Below, piece after piece: positions 20,226-33,300 of a DNA stretch of 64,000 nucleotides. Every line of letters begins with the position of its first letter. Positions within the stretch are counted from its first letter, which is position 1. Position numbers and translations under genes: made by a program. The notes below the pieces were generated by a model. It was not told the origin of the DNA, ran no database searches, and worked only from the letters and a program-made list of their open reading frames with translations. Location: NCBI RefSeq assembly GCF_910591885.1, contig NC_063272.1:12474364-12538363 (forward strand), in the 5' to 3' direction. The stretch comes from Bombus terrestris (taxonomy: Eukaryota > Arthropoda > Insecta > Hymenoptera > Apidae).

Positions 20226-23200
20226 AAATATTTTATGTACACATACGTGAATGCTTTTTTCTTTGAATTAAAACCATTTTAGATTTAAAAAATTAATTAT
20301 TAATTAATAAAAAATTATTATATATTCTTAGTTATTTTATCTCTATTTGATCATAGTGAAAAGTGTAGTTATTATTTGTTGGATATATAAAATTATGCAA
20401 ATATCTCATTACAAATTTTAGTTTAAGAAAGTTAGAGTAAAATTATTCGACGTATGATATAATTCTAGTATGGTTAATTTTCTCGTTACTTGGATACTTT
20501 TCTCGTTAAACCACTGTTCTTCCATTTAGTGAAGCAGTTACAAAACATAAAATTTTAAAAACGACATCTAAAGTAAATTTTCTACCTACTCGAAATAAAT
20601 TATGTGAATCTCGGTAAGGAAAAGAAGTACGATAAACTCATCTACTAAAGATAAATGATAAATACATAATCGTCATCATCCTCTAACGATGTATTATCGC
20701 TATTATATTTAAAAAAAAACAACACGCTGACAAAAGCAAAGACAACCAACTTTTAATCTTCCGGAACATTTTCCAAGATAGATAGTTCCACTAACGTACT
20801 CTGTTAATTGCACATTTAATTAAAAGCGACAAGTTTCCTTCGAAGTGACAGCACTATTAAAACGCTTTGCAGCGAACCTTACTTCGTAATTATACAAAGA
20901 GATAGAACTACGTAAAGCGAAAGACGAAGGGAAATGACTGCTACGAGAAACGAACTCTTTTAAGTGCCACAAAATTTCGACGATTTCGTGTCGTAGTGTC
21001 GAAGTGTCCGTAATTGTCTTGAAGCATGTGACCATGGTTACGTTACGTCTTTTCGCTAATGCGAAAACTTGCCCCTTAAAAGCTCAGCTTCCTTTTCACC
21101 GCGATCCCGCCGTATTTACGCGACGTTGGATTTCCTTCAGGTTCTAGAAATATTCATCTTCGGCGTTATGACGAAACTTTCGCGTTATACGTCGGAACTT
21201 GCCGTTTTGTTAATATTACACCGCGAACAATGTCGTTGCTCGATGCTACGAGGCTAATAATGGACGCAGGCGAGTTTAAAGGGAAGAAAGAAGCACAAGT
21301 GAAATGAACGTTGGGTTAATCGATAGGTCCCTCGTGTGTTTTTGCGTGGCAGGTGCCGTAAATCTTCAGGAAATCGCATGGGATAAAATAAAATCATTTC
21401 CATGCAAACGATTTGAGATGGTTGTGTAGGAGCTTTTTTGCGAATGTTGGTTTGCTTCGTTAAATGTAGAAGACTGGTTTAATCCTTTGGAAACGATTTG
21501 TTAAACAGTAAATACGATACTGTTCTTAGTTAAAATGTTGTATTTGGCATTTGTTCATTTTTCAAGGTACGCAGTTCTCCGTGTTTTTCTCTTTTAATCA
21601 AAGTTGTATTAAACATGATGTTAAACAATAATTAAATATTTTTAAATTGTACGAAGGAAAATGATGACACAAAAATGGTAAAACTTTAGACTTCTCGTAT
21701 ATTTCGAAATGAGACATTTTAGTTAAAAAGAGTAGAATATGTATGAGCTATAATATAAATATTATTTTATGATAGAGAAATGTTATCCATTTCTTTCCCT
21801 AATTTCTGTTCTTGTACTTTTTATATATTACTTCTTATACCTATATTATTTTCTCTATTACTCGTTGGTAAAAATGAGAAAAATCGTTATAAAATATTCA
21901 GTAATATTTGTAATAGTTAGAGAATTATTATTTATTATCAATGTAGGTACTTATTATCAAAATAATAAAAATGATATTAATTTTAGAATTATAGATTAGA
22001 TAAGGAATTTCGTTTAGTTCTTCGAGATAGCTATTTTAGAAATTTGATCTGGATTGGAAATTTGGAAGAAACCTTTATTACTTTTATTATCTTTATCACT
22101 CTACTAGAGTTATTATTATCAAGCATTTATTGCAATTTTTAATTCTTACGTTTTCTACGAATGGAGAATTATGATCATTAAATTATTAAATTTTCCTGTA
22201 AGTGGAAAGTTACAATCGATTGATTTCTTTTCCAAGGAAAAATCTGACCAGAAAATTATATACTTATAGGTATACGTAATCGATAAAGGAAGTGAGTTCT
22301 TTTTCAAGTTTTTATTTTACGACTATCTTTATGAGTATCTGTTGAAATTTTAAAATGTTACAGGTTTCGAATATTCAGAGAAATGGGAAGCACAACTTTA
22401 GAAACATATGTATATTATTGTACACGTAATCGCTCTTTGGGTAACGAAACATATATCCAGAAACTAAATTTGAAGGATTTAAAAAAAATCTGCAAATTTC
22501 CTTCCAATGATTTATTTTACTGTAATTCGCAAGCTTTACCAAAAAACCAACTTAATGAATTTTCATATAAAATCTGTTACCTTTACGCTACAGTGGATAC
22601 TTTCGTATCTTCTTTACATTGAAACGTCAATTGTAGGAGATGTTAGCTTTTCCATTTAGATCAATCACAATACCATAAATAATTTGTACACTATTTTACA
22701 TGTGAAGAATTCTCTTTATTTTAAACACTTTATATATTTTTATGCACATTCTGAGCATTCCAACAGATCTAAATTTCATATACGTAAATATATAAACTTC
22801 GACGGTCTATTCATAAAAGCATAGAACAAAAATTTGAAAATTTCGATCAATACATAACATATACACACAAAATTTCATGAAGTTTCACATATACACATAA
22901 AAGTGTACAAATATACATATGGAAATGGTTTTTGGTTTTCGTACGGATAAACAGAGAGAGGAAATTCATACCGATCAAATTTTAAAGAAAAGGAGGAAAA
23001 CTTGAAGAAAGTACCAGAAAACGGAATAGGGGCGGAAGTATTAAGTTTCAGTGGTGCAACTTAATTTAATAAAGTATTAACTTGTAGAAGAATCTTAGTT
23101 TCTTCAATATAATTAGAATAGTTATACGATAAGAGTTCCTCCTTTATAATGTAGAGTAGAATTTGTAGATTCTGTAGAATCAGTTTTTACTAGAAGAGAA

Positions 23201-25005
23201 ATATTCTTGTAATGCCGATACGAAAGAAATCCACTAAAAAGAAAAAGATTCTGGCGATTCTAGATTCCACGTTATTTGAATTTGAAACGTATCTGCTTGA
23301 TGAGATTGCCTCCTTGAGGTAAAAGTCACTGTTTGAATTTATAAAGAATGTTGGACTTTGAAAGAAGTTTCTAATAGATATTCTAAAAATGATGGGTATG
23401 TAAACGAAGACCATTCCATCGAGATTATAAAATTATAGTCTGATTGAATCTTTCTTCCGAAATGTTCTTCCGAAACTGTTAGTTATTAGTTGAATTATTA
23501 ATTTATAAAGGTAATAACCGATCAGGAACACATATTATAAGCTGTTATTAATATTTTATGTCGTTTTATTTACTTTCGTTTCTTCATACGATTTAAAGTG
23601 ATGCTAAAGTCCAACGTCAAATCAATAAATATATTTTCCAACTAATAAGGTAATATATTTTTCCAAATATCAATTTCTTAGAATTACATACTTTTTATCG
23701 TAATCGTAATTCTATTTCTATAGTTCGTTTTATCATCTTTTTAAATAACTTTTTTATTTTAATATGCTTTTATTGGAGGTATCTCATTTGATTCTTTCTA
23801 TGTTTTAATCGAAAATTTTAAAATCCATACAAGTATCGCAACTTTTATGACAGTTATAGAAGGAATGGGTGTAATTTCTGCTAATTCACATAATTTACGA
23901 TCGATATTCCAATAACAATGCCTTTCATCCGTTCAAACTTTGATTTCCTAAGTGAGAACTATAGTTTTTACAAGTACAATTGCTCTCCTTTAAACGATAC
24001 ATTAATAACGCAATTAATTATCATAATGAATCCAAAACAGTCACAACTTTAACACAAATTAAACACAAATTATTAGGACGAATATTTATGAAACGCATAG
24101 AAGGCAGAAAAATATTAACCTTTGAAAGGCCAGACAGTAATTTTTACACTGTACAGGTACGTAGATGTTATGAATGTTTGTCCATGAAATTCTTCTCAAT
24201 AGATAATAAAAGTTGAAATAATAACGGAGTACATGTCATTGAAAACTTGGTCATGATCACGTAAGTTGTTAGATATAGCGGACATTCAATTCTCATTGGA
24301 AATTGGATTACGCGCTCTTTGAAGCTTTTAGTGATTTCTCGAGCCGGGTATCTCAACCAAATGTCCAACGAAATAAAGGTCGGATTAAAGTGGCTTTTAA
24401 ACGCTTGCTGACATTTCAGCTATCGTTCGATAACGTCGCAAACGAATTTGCAACCTGGAAATAAACCGAATAAATCGTCGAACTAATCGATAATATTTTG
24501 GCTAATTCGATTAACGTGGAATGCTGCGCGTTTCAAATTGTGTACACATGTCAGTAGAGGAAGGTGGTTCGTCGATAAAGGAATAAGTGAAATTAACAAG
24601 GTAAAGATCAAACCGATATTTCTATATTCAATTTCAAGATATTTGAAATATATTTATGTTACGATATACAGAGAGAATATTCTGTTTTCTGATTATCTTA
24701 GTTATTAGTTAAATATCGATTGATAATCACATCGAAGTATTTAAAAAATAATTAAAAAGATTATATAGAAAAAAATAGTATACAATATCGTAATTGAAAA
24801 GAGGAAGAATATCATAATATCATTATCATTATTGATACATCATCGCTTACATATAATACTTGCGTAGATTATTTTAGTGCTGAATTTTTGACAAGGAAAA
24901 AAATGGTGAAGCTTATGAAACGATACAACAAGTATCCGCCTAATCGTCTTTTCTACGTTGCTAAAAATACCTACTTTAGCGAGATTAGCGAGAAATATAA
25001 GAAAA
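20226..25005. other. AT-rich non-coding DNA
   Basis: Short ORFs only, many of them Ile/Tyr/Phe-rich translations of AT-rich DNA. A moderately GC-rich patch at ~20820-21310 shows no coding signal. No repeats recognised. Confidence 0.6.
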
Positions 25006-25409
25006 TTATTTAATAACCACTTTCCGGGATTTGGAAGTCAAGGAATCGAAAATAATTATGTTCTGTGAAAACAGTCTGAGAAAAGTTGATTGCGGGAAAA
25101 CAGCGGGATAATTTTGGGCAGACGTCGTCATGGCCGTCTCATCCGACCGCCGCAGACAGCCGTTGGTCCTTGGTGACGGGCTTTCAGCCAAAGAGATTAG
25201 TACCGCGCCTTCTACCAGGAAGTCTCGTGAAAATCAGCGGAAAGCTGCGCCACGAATCTCGTTGGTACAATCTCCCTCTCAGCAGTTGCCTTTCGACTTT
25301 GCTCTTATTTCTTGTCCCTCTGCGGGAAATGATCGTCGACTTCTTCTCAGAACCTTTCAGAGGACGAGATAATTGGTACAGTCTCCTTTCTCGTCAAACT
25401 TCCCTGTGA
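25006..25409 (+). other. GC-richer patch with overlapping small ORFs
   Basis: Two + strand frames overlap here. The better one starts at ATG 25130 and gives 80 residues (MAVSSDRRRQPLVLGDG...) ending 25372. Overlapping open frames in GC-rich sequence are weak evidence and no domain is recognised. Could be a UTR or small exon. Confidence 0.2.
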
Positions 25410-25682
25410 AACTGGGCTACGAACGATTGAAAAGGACAATGAGATTTGTTTTGGTTCCTGGTTCTTACTTTTGTCTCTTAACCGTTGAAAGATGATGCAG
25501 ACTTTATCGAGGTCTTATTTCAAGGGGAATCGAAACTTTCAAACGTAGCAGAATTGTCAGAATAGGTTTTGTATATGTATCGTGGGGGCTGCAAAACCAA
25601 GTGTTTTTGTTCCAGCAATTAAGAAACGTTGCGAATGTTATCGTCTGACTGTGGAATGTGTATGCATTTATGAGAAATTTGC

Positions 25683-25874
25683 AGTGGCTACGAAAAGTAT
25701 ATTCAATTGTTTTTTTATCAGGTTCTGCGTTTCATTTTCACAGTATCGAATTTTTGTAGGCAGACAAAAGTGTTGCTAAATGATACACAATATACTTGGA
25801 TCTAATTAATTACTAACAAAATCAGTGCTGTAATAATATATAAAATGGCTTGCGAATGCTTTTTACAGACACTG
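25683..25874 (+). mobile_element. MITE-like repeat, copy 3
   Basis: The left end agtggctacgaaaagtat and the reverse complement of the right end (cagtgtctgtaaaaagcatt) are eroded TIRs. The core (ttcattttcacagtatcgaa, tttttgtag) matches the copies at 11.3 and 12.3 kb in the same orientation. Confidence 0.5.
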
Positions 25875-28800
25875 TATAGGTGCGAAAATTGAAAGAATAC
25901 AACTTAATATACAAAATGTATAAAATAGACAAAATACCGTACTCGTAATATTTACGTCGTAAAAGGAAAAGAAAATTTAAGCATCCTTCGAAATGTGAAA
26001 TCATTAGAAATTCTTTTGTAGTTTGAATAAAGAAAATTAAGTATTAAGGTATGATTGACTTGATTGATGGCTTATACAGCAATTGCATTTTTTATTAAAA
26101 GTGTGTGATAAGTGATTTGGAAAATAAATAAATACGTAAAAATAATGATTTTAGAATAAAGTACTATTTCCGGAATAGAACTGAGAAGAATAATAGAAAC
26201 TGTAGACTGAGATTTAAAGATTCATGGCTACGTGATTTTTAAAAATAGAACAGGGTCCTAATTTAGTGTTGTGACATAAAACTGAATGGGGTAGAAAATT
26301 AAGTTAAAAAAATACGGAAGTGAGATTTTCGGTAAGATTTATTCCTGTTTCTCTTTTCGATTTCATGCTTCTTTTTTAATTTGTTATTTCAATAAATTTT
26401 CAAGGAAATTTTAAATTACAGTTATGTACGGTTTTCTTTTTAAAACAATGAAATGTTAAAACCTACTGTTCGTAATAAACTAGAAAGGTAATGTTACAAA
26501 AGAATTATTTTTGACCTAAATAAGGTTTTTTAAGGTCCTGTATGGAATTATTTATAAACCTTTAGAAAGGTAAATAAATATCATAGATATTGAAAATAAA
26601 AACATTCTCATATATTCAAATTTAGTTGAATGAGTCAGAATTATTTCTATTTTTAAATCAATCAAATTTTAAATAATCTGCAATTTTGTAGTCCAATATT
26701 ATTTTCAAGTAATGTTGTCACTACCACGTAGTTTAAATGCCGATCCAATATAACGTTGCAAAAATGAATGGCAGAAACAATTATCGAAACGTTCCATTCA
26801 TTTTAATTAATTATTTCTATCCAATAAATTAAACACAATCTATTCAAGCTACGCTCTCTGATGTTAAATACTTTATAATACGATAACGGAAGGGTACAAT
26901 AATGCAATACGAAGATATAGATCCCGTCGTAATTAATTAACCGCAGCATAATTATCATTTATTAATTTGTGATCTAGAATAAAAATTTATCAATAATTTA
27001 TTGATATATTAAATCTCAATTCGTCTTGAATTAAATGCTTATGAAACGTGATAGAATTAAATAATTAACAGAATAATCAACCATAGCTGCTTCATCTTGT
27101 GATTTTTAATAAAAAATCAATCGTAACCGATCGATCAAAATATCAAGACTCTTTTCTGTTTAGATTAAACATGTTCTTAGACTAAGCACGAAAAACAGGA
27201 AAATCTGTGACGGATTAAGGAATAGAAGAAACACATAGTCATTTATTAATGAAATGCTGCGGCTATGGCACGGCTAGACATCGCGACCCTTCGCTAAATA
27301 TTCAAGAGAGGAGCCGGAATACGGTAGATCCTCAAAAGCAAAATGAAACTCTTTTGATCGCGGCATATCCGCCGTGAAAGTGTCTGAGAGACGGCGAAAA
27401 TCGTATTTTACTAGCGGCTATGTCGCTACTAAGGGAAGGATTACATTGGATTGGCAATGGTTCGCGTGTGCGTTAAGAAGAGAATGGAACTTTTGAGCTT
27501 GTAAGTACTTCACGTTGCTGGCTAATGCTGGATATGTGTAAGCTGTAGAAAGCTTATTACATAATTTACGGTATTCCCAATATGATAACAAATCTGCCGT
27601 TTTAATAACACAATCATGCGTTTATGTACTTTAATCCGTTGTGTGTTGAATTATTAGACAGCAGATATTTATTCAGCTATGGGAAATACAACGCAAAAAT
27701 TTGCAGAATGTACATAATACTGAAAACTGTCAAGTTGGAGCATACGAGATGTTGCTTTTTTCCCAAAAAATCTTTAAATCGTAATTGCTAGCTTTTTCAA
27801 GTCATCATACATAGACATATTTAACCAAAGTAATAATTTTTTTATCGAATCAATGCACGTTCGTAATGATCGTAATGATGAAAAAATGATCAATCCTGCG
27901 ATTAAACAAACCTTGAAATGGGTCTATGAGTGTCTCTGTTTACGGTTCTGTAACCGTGTACATTAAAAAGATTGTTTATAATAGAATAGCGCGGATCTCT
28001 TTGACCTTTTTCAAATGTCTTAGGTACATGTGTATAGAAGAGACATAATCAAAATTTACTAACAGTAGATAATCGACTGATTACATATTGTCTTGAAATG
28101 TATACTTGTACTAAACATTTACCAGTACGTTTGAAATTTGACCAATGTTGTCGCATTACATTATGTTATGTTTGAGTGTTTTCTATGACACACACGAGCT
28201 ACTGTACTATGGAAAGGCATCGAATATTATGATTATGTATTACGATCAACAATGTGGTCGTAATATTTTTATGATAAATTTTAGTAACGTCAAGTAGACG
28301 TGTTTTATAGAAAATTTCTCCTTTTCTCTTCTGTTTCTTTCTTTAATACGGTTGACATATAATGATACAATGACAAAATTATTTTTTATCAATACTTTTT
28401 CATCGATAATTTCACAATTTCGGGATAGAATATACAATTTCCAGACTAGATTAATTATAGAAAATTTAGTTTATGTATTCTGAAACACTTTATCCGTAAA
28501 ATATATATCTTCTTTTAATAGAAGAACACAGATATATAAAAATTGAAAGAAATATCGAATTTGTATGCTTTAGTGGAATTGTTATAATAGCGTCATAATA
28601 TTGAAAAGGTTGATCTGAAAATGTAATATTTGAATAGAAGGGCACGCTCGTCAACGTTGCTTTCATTGCCTTGATAAAGCGGTCGTTTGAAATATTGTGT
28701 ATAGCTAGAATAATTTACGAAACTGAAATGGTTTGTCCGTTAGTGCTTGAAATATCTTTTAATTGAGAAATTTGATGAATTATTCAAGATCCTGGCATTG

Positions 28801-30018
28801 TGTTTGATATTTTTATTAATACTGTTATGCAGTACCATTCGATCAACGCGTTAATATGTGGAAAATTTCTTGCAAAACCGGCATTAGTGGAATAGCGTGA
28901 TACGAATTCTGTGGCTCTGCTATATTTGGCAGAATTCTACCAAAGCAAGAGAAACTTCTGTGTAGCCTGACTCTGCAGAACTAATTTCCCAAACGTGCTC
29001 GTATATTGCTAATTACTGACGAAATTACTGTATTTAAAATATTAATTTTGCTAAACCGTAGATAATTATAATTTCAAGTCTTTAGACTCGCTAGAAAATA
29101 TTCTACGTTTCTTCGATTCTTCGTTCTATTTATTTTTTTCATTATTCGTATTACATTCCTATATACTTCTCCCATATACATATTTCGTATATACACTTGT
29201 ATATGTATCTGTATTTCATATACCAAACATGTATAAAAGGACAGCAATTAATTCTACGTATAATGCTAAATCCTTGAAATTCCATATTCAAAGAAATGCT
29301 ACGTATTATTTTAAAAAATGTTGAAGAATTTGCATTCGTTAAATTCAGATACGAGTTTTTAAAAACTACATGAGAAATCCCTGAAGGTTTATAAAATGTC
29401 AATCAAATAACTAATATTACGATAATTAATATTTTTTTAATATTCCACAAAGTGGTAGAAACGCGTATTTAGTTTCAAAACCAAATGAATGCGAATCTCA
29501 GCGTACAGAGTTTAAAATTGTTCCGATATAAAAAAATAGGAAAATATGACCTACTTCTTTCGTACTTTTCTTCTATTTCGCTGTCGTTATACGCTTATGT
29601 TCAGTAACAGAACAGAAATTTATGTACATTTCATACCTTAACTTGAATGTCATCATTGACATCATACGTAACGTGTTTGTTAATGTCAAGAGAGAGGAGA
29701 GACACGATAATTTGCAATTCCTGTTTTTTTTTTCAGTAGACAAGCATTAAATAATATGAAAAATCAGGAGAAATATAAATTCATCTCGCTGTTTCCGTGT
29801 AACCTTTACGTTTATTTTCAATAAAATGTTGCAAGATATATATTTCTTGTATCTGATAGCGGAAATCCTGAGATCTTTAGAATAAAGAGATAATTAGTTT
29901 CTAAATCATTCATTTTGAATTCTTAATGATTACATTCAAATTGTTCAAATTCTCGATACGCAATAGTTTCTCTTATTTTATCAAACCCACGAAGTATCTG
30001 ATCATAATCGTTTGCAGT
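25875..30018. other. Non-coding DNA
   Basis: AT-rich throughout. A ~250-bp GC-richer patch at about 27245-27500 is a candidate conserved non-coding or regulatory element but has no ORF. Nothing else recognised. Confidence 0.55.
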
Positions 30019-30321
30019 TTATGCCTGTTCTATCGGTTCCAGAAGCGTCGTGTACGAATCAAACGAAATGTTCGAACGTGAAATGGATATTATAACATAA
30101 CAATTCAGCCAGCTCGTATTCAAAACGCATTTCGCATATCGTTCTGGCGACGCTGCTTGCGTTTCTGTTGGAACTGTTGGCATTACCTCTAAAGTGTTTA
30201 GCAGTTCTTGTCGCGTAACTATCGGTTTGATCTCGACGTTAGCGTACGGACGTTTGCATGTAAACGGAAACATCAACTTGTTGCTAGACGCGCGGGGTGA
30301 TACAGCATTTGACGTTGGCAA
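30019..30321 (-). other. Open frame of unclear status, minus strand
   Basis: About 100 codons open on the minus strand in a GC-richer patch; the first in-frame ATG gives ~84 residues starting MFPFTCKRPYANVEIKP. No domain recognised and no splice sites clearly bound it. May be chance or a decayed exon. Confidence 0.15.
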
Positions 30322-33300
30322 AGGAACAATTGGCGAGCGCCATTCCTTTTGCTATAAATCGTGTTTCGTTTAAACATTCTCGGGATATTTGCAGCACGCG
30401 GAATTCGAACCATCTTTCTCCATAATCTTCCCTACAGTAAGAATGGACGTGAAACAAATTGAAATCTTGTATTTCGGTTTTGAACGAATAGCTAGAGCTT
30501 TTTCCCAAAGCAAAATGATTTATGAATGCATTAATAATTCATTAATAATAATAATTCATTACGAAATTAACAATATTAGTGAAGTATGGTTAGTGATATT
30601 AGTAAATCGAGAAACTCGAAATTATAGCTTTTGAATTTCTATAATTTTACAATTTTAAGGTACGTAGGATAATCAAATGGCAATTTGTTAAATTGTTTTG
30701 CACAATTGAATTTCTTTAGTTCTGAAATTTACTGCTGTTACGGAAAAATTTGTATTAATACTGGTAACTTATACTTTGTAATTTATCAAATTTCAGTAAT
30801 AATATTTATTCACTTGGACACAACACATGGAAAAATTAAATCGGTTTGATAAGAAGTAAATACGAAAAATGCAATCAAGAATTTAATTTCTTATGTAGTA
30901 GAAAAAAATGAAGAGATGTTACTGGGGAAAGAATATTTAGCAATCTATTTGTCAATATTTGTTAAATATTATAATATATATTGTATTTACGTATATATTT
31001 ACATATATGTACACACATATTTATATCACAGCATTTTACATCTCAAGAAGTTTACTATTTTTAATTAGTTCAATATTATTAAGTTTGCTTGGAAACTTTT
31101 TGCCAAGCGTAGTAGAATTTTGGGATTCACGATGATTTTTACTTTCACGAAGTTTTTTAAAATAGTAGAAGACTTCATAATAGTTTACTATCGTGACACG
31201 AAACATAGCTACGCAGGGTCAACTTCAAGAGTTATAAAAATAAAATGCGCAGATCTATGACAATCATTCTCTACTTTTTGCGAACTTTCTTTCTGGACGA
31301 GTTTCCTCTTATTTAGTTCCCCTTAGTCTCATAAGTCGAATGAGATTTTAAAGAGTCGTGACCTAAAATGTATTTTGCTTCTTTACCTCTTTCCTGGGGT
31401 CGGTGTAATTTTAAAATTACACTTTGTAAGAAATGTGAAAGAAGAAATATCATGGAAATACATGCGCAGCTTTTATATGTTCCCATAGATTACAAAAATA
31501 AGTGGTGAATTTTAATTTCGAACTTCATGTTTCTTTAAAACTATACGAGTATGTGCTAGTTGTAACGACAATATATTTGCACTTATATCTAGTAACGATT
31601 GGATGTTTCAAAGAAAATTAAAGGAAAAGAGAACGAAATAGAATGAAATCGGTTCTCGCCGTTGTTATTATTTCTATGAAACAAAAACATAATATTACAC
31701 ACAATGTCTTTCGGGCTTTATATTTCAATATCTTCCAGATTATTTGTAAAAATCCGCACGAAATTGACCGGAGAAAAATTCGCTTTGAACAATTTTTCCA
31801 CTTTCTCGTGCAAGAATTTTTATTTAGAATTTCCTGGTTTTCTGGTATAGATATTTGTTGGAATATTTTACAACTTCAAATAGAAACGAGATTTCTCTGA
31901 ATTCTTTTATCTTCTTATTATTAAGGCGAATATGGAGTCGGATAAAATTGTATATATGATATTTGGTTGATACGTACCTAATATATTTTTGGTACGTGTT
32001 TATACGTGGTATGCAACGGAAGTGTATTGCAGAGTTGGAATTTTTCAAGCACCTACACACGTAGCGGTGCGCAGCGGTTCTAATCATTGCAAGTAAATTG
32101 CTGCTATCCAAGCTGGTTCTTGCAATCCTGTATCAAAGCCTCTTCCGTACGATAAGGAGGGATTAACGAGAGTCCCTTGTGGGCTTCTCCCTTTAATCAA
32201 AACACGCATCGTATCAACGAGGGTACAGATTGTACACGATGTATGTTCACGGTACGTGCACGCAAACCAAACTCAGACCAAAATGGTCGGCTAAAAGAGG
32301 CGCAGAAATGGAAACAAGAAGCTTGATTCAACGTGGAAACGTGCATTGGGATGCAATTACTTTGTAATTTTTCTCAATAATATCTTGTTAAGTAGATTCG
32401 TTCTTTTGACAGATTTTATTTTACAGTTTCTGCGTCCGCAGAACAGATGGTATACGTATATGTTTTAAAATTGAGGGAGAAAAACGTGAATCTTGTTTGA
32501 TGAGATATTTAAAATTAAAAAGTTAATGAACATCTTTTGTGTACTTTATCTTCTGTATATTTATGTGTTATATTACTGTAAAATAATTTTATATAAAAGT
32601 ACAAAGTATATGTTTATTTTTATTTTAGCTTCTACATATTGAGAAACTGAGGATCTTTGTGCAAAGTTAAACATTTGTTATACCGTTTAGGGGGTGAAGC
32701 GAATCTCTATTTAAATTTCATTTCATCGTTCTCGTAAAAATGTAATTTGCAGAAATATCCGCAATCTAAACATTAATTATTTTTATCCATAAAATACATA
32801 TTCATGTGTCTAATTTCTGAATAGGTATAGGTTTAATGATTGAACTTTTTATTGCTTGCAAATTGAAGTAAATTTAATACAAGTAAAATATATTTGTCGA
32901 ATAGCAAAATAGTTGTTTCTTCATTCCATTTACCTATAAAAGAGTAGAATCTTCTAAATTTATAAAACTATCAATCATTAGAGGAATGCTATTAAAAATC
33001 CTTAGTTTCTTATCAATCAGTAAATTAATTGGTTTATTAAGATAACTTTTATACATATAATAATAGCTTATAATAAAGTTATTACTATCAGTTTCATATA
33101 TTAATGGATAATATTAATGAAACAACTTCTCTATTTAAAGAATTATTTTTTCAAATTGTGGAATTTTTATTAAATTTTTTGAAGATTATTCTCCTTATTC
33201 TATGGTAGAAAGCTAGTCTTTGGTTAGAAAAGAATGACGGAAGAAAAGTAGTTTCCATCCTATCAGCGAAAGGTCACCTCGTTTCCTCGAATTTAAGGTT

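Noticed and set aside
21769..21999. Hydrophobic AT-rich ORF that could suggest a mitochondrial fragment
   Set aside because: Ile/Tyr/Phe-rich translations are expected from AT-rich DNA; no recognisable mitochondrial protein motif.
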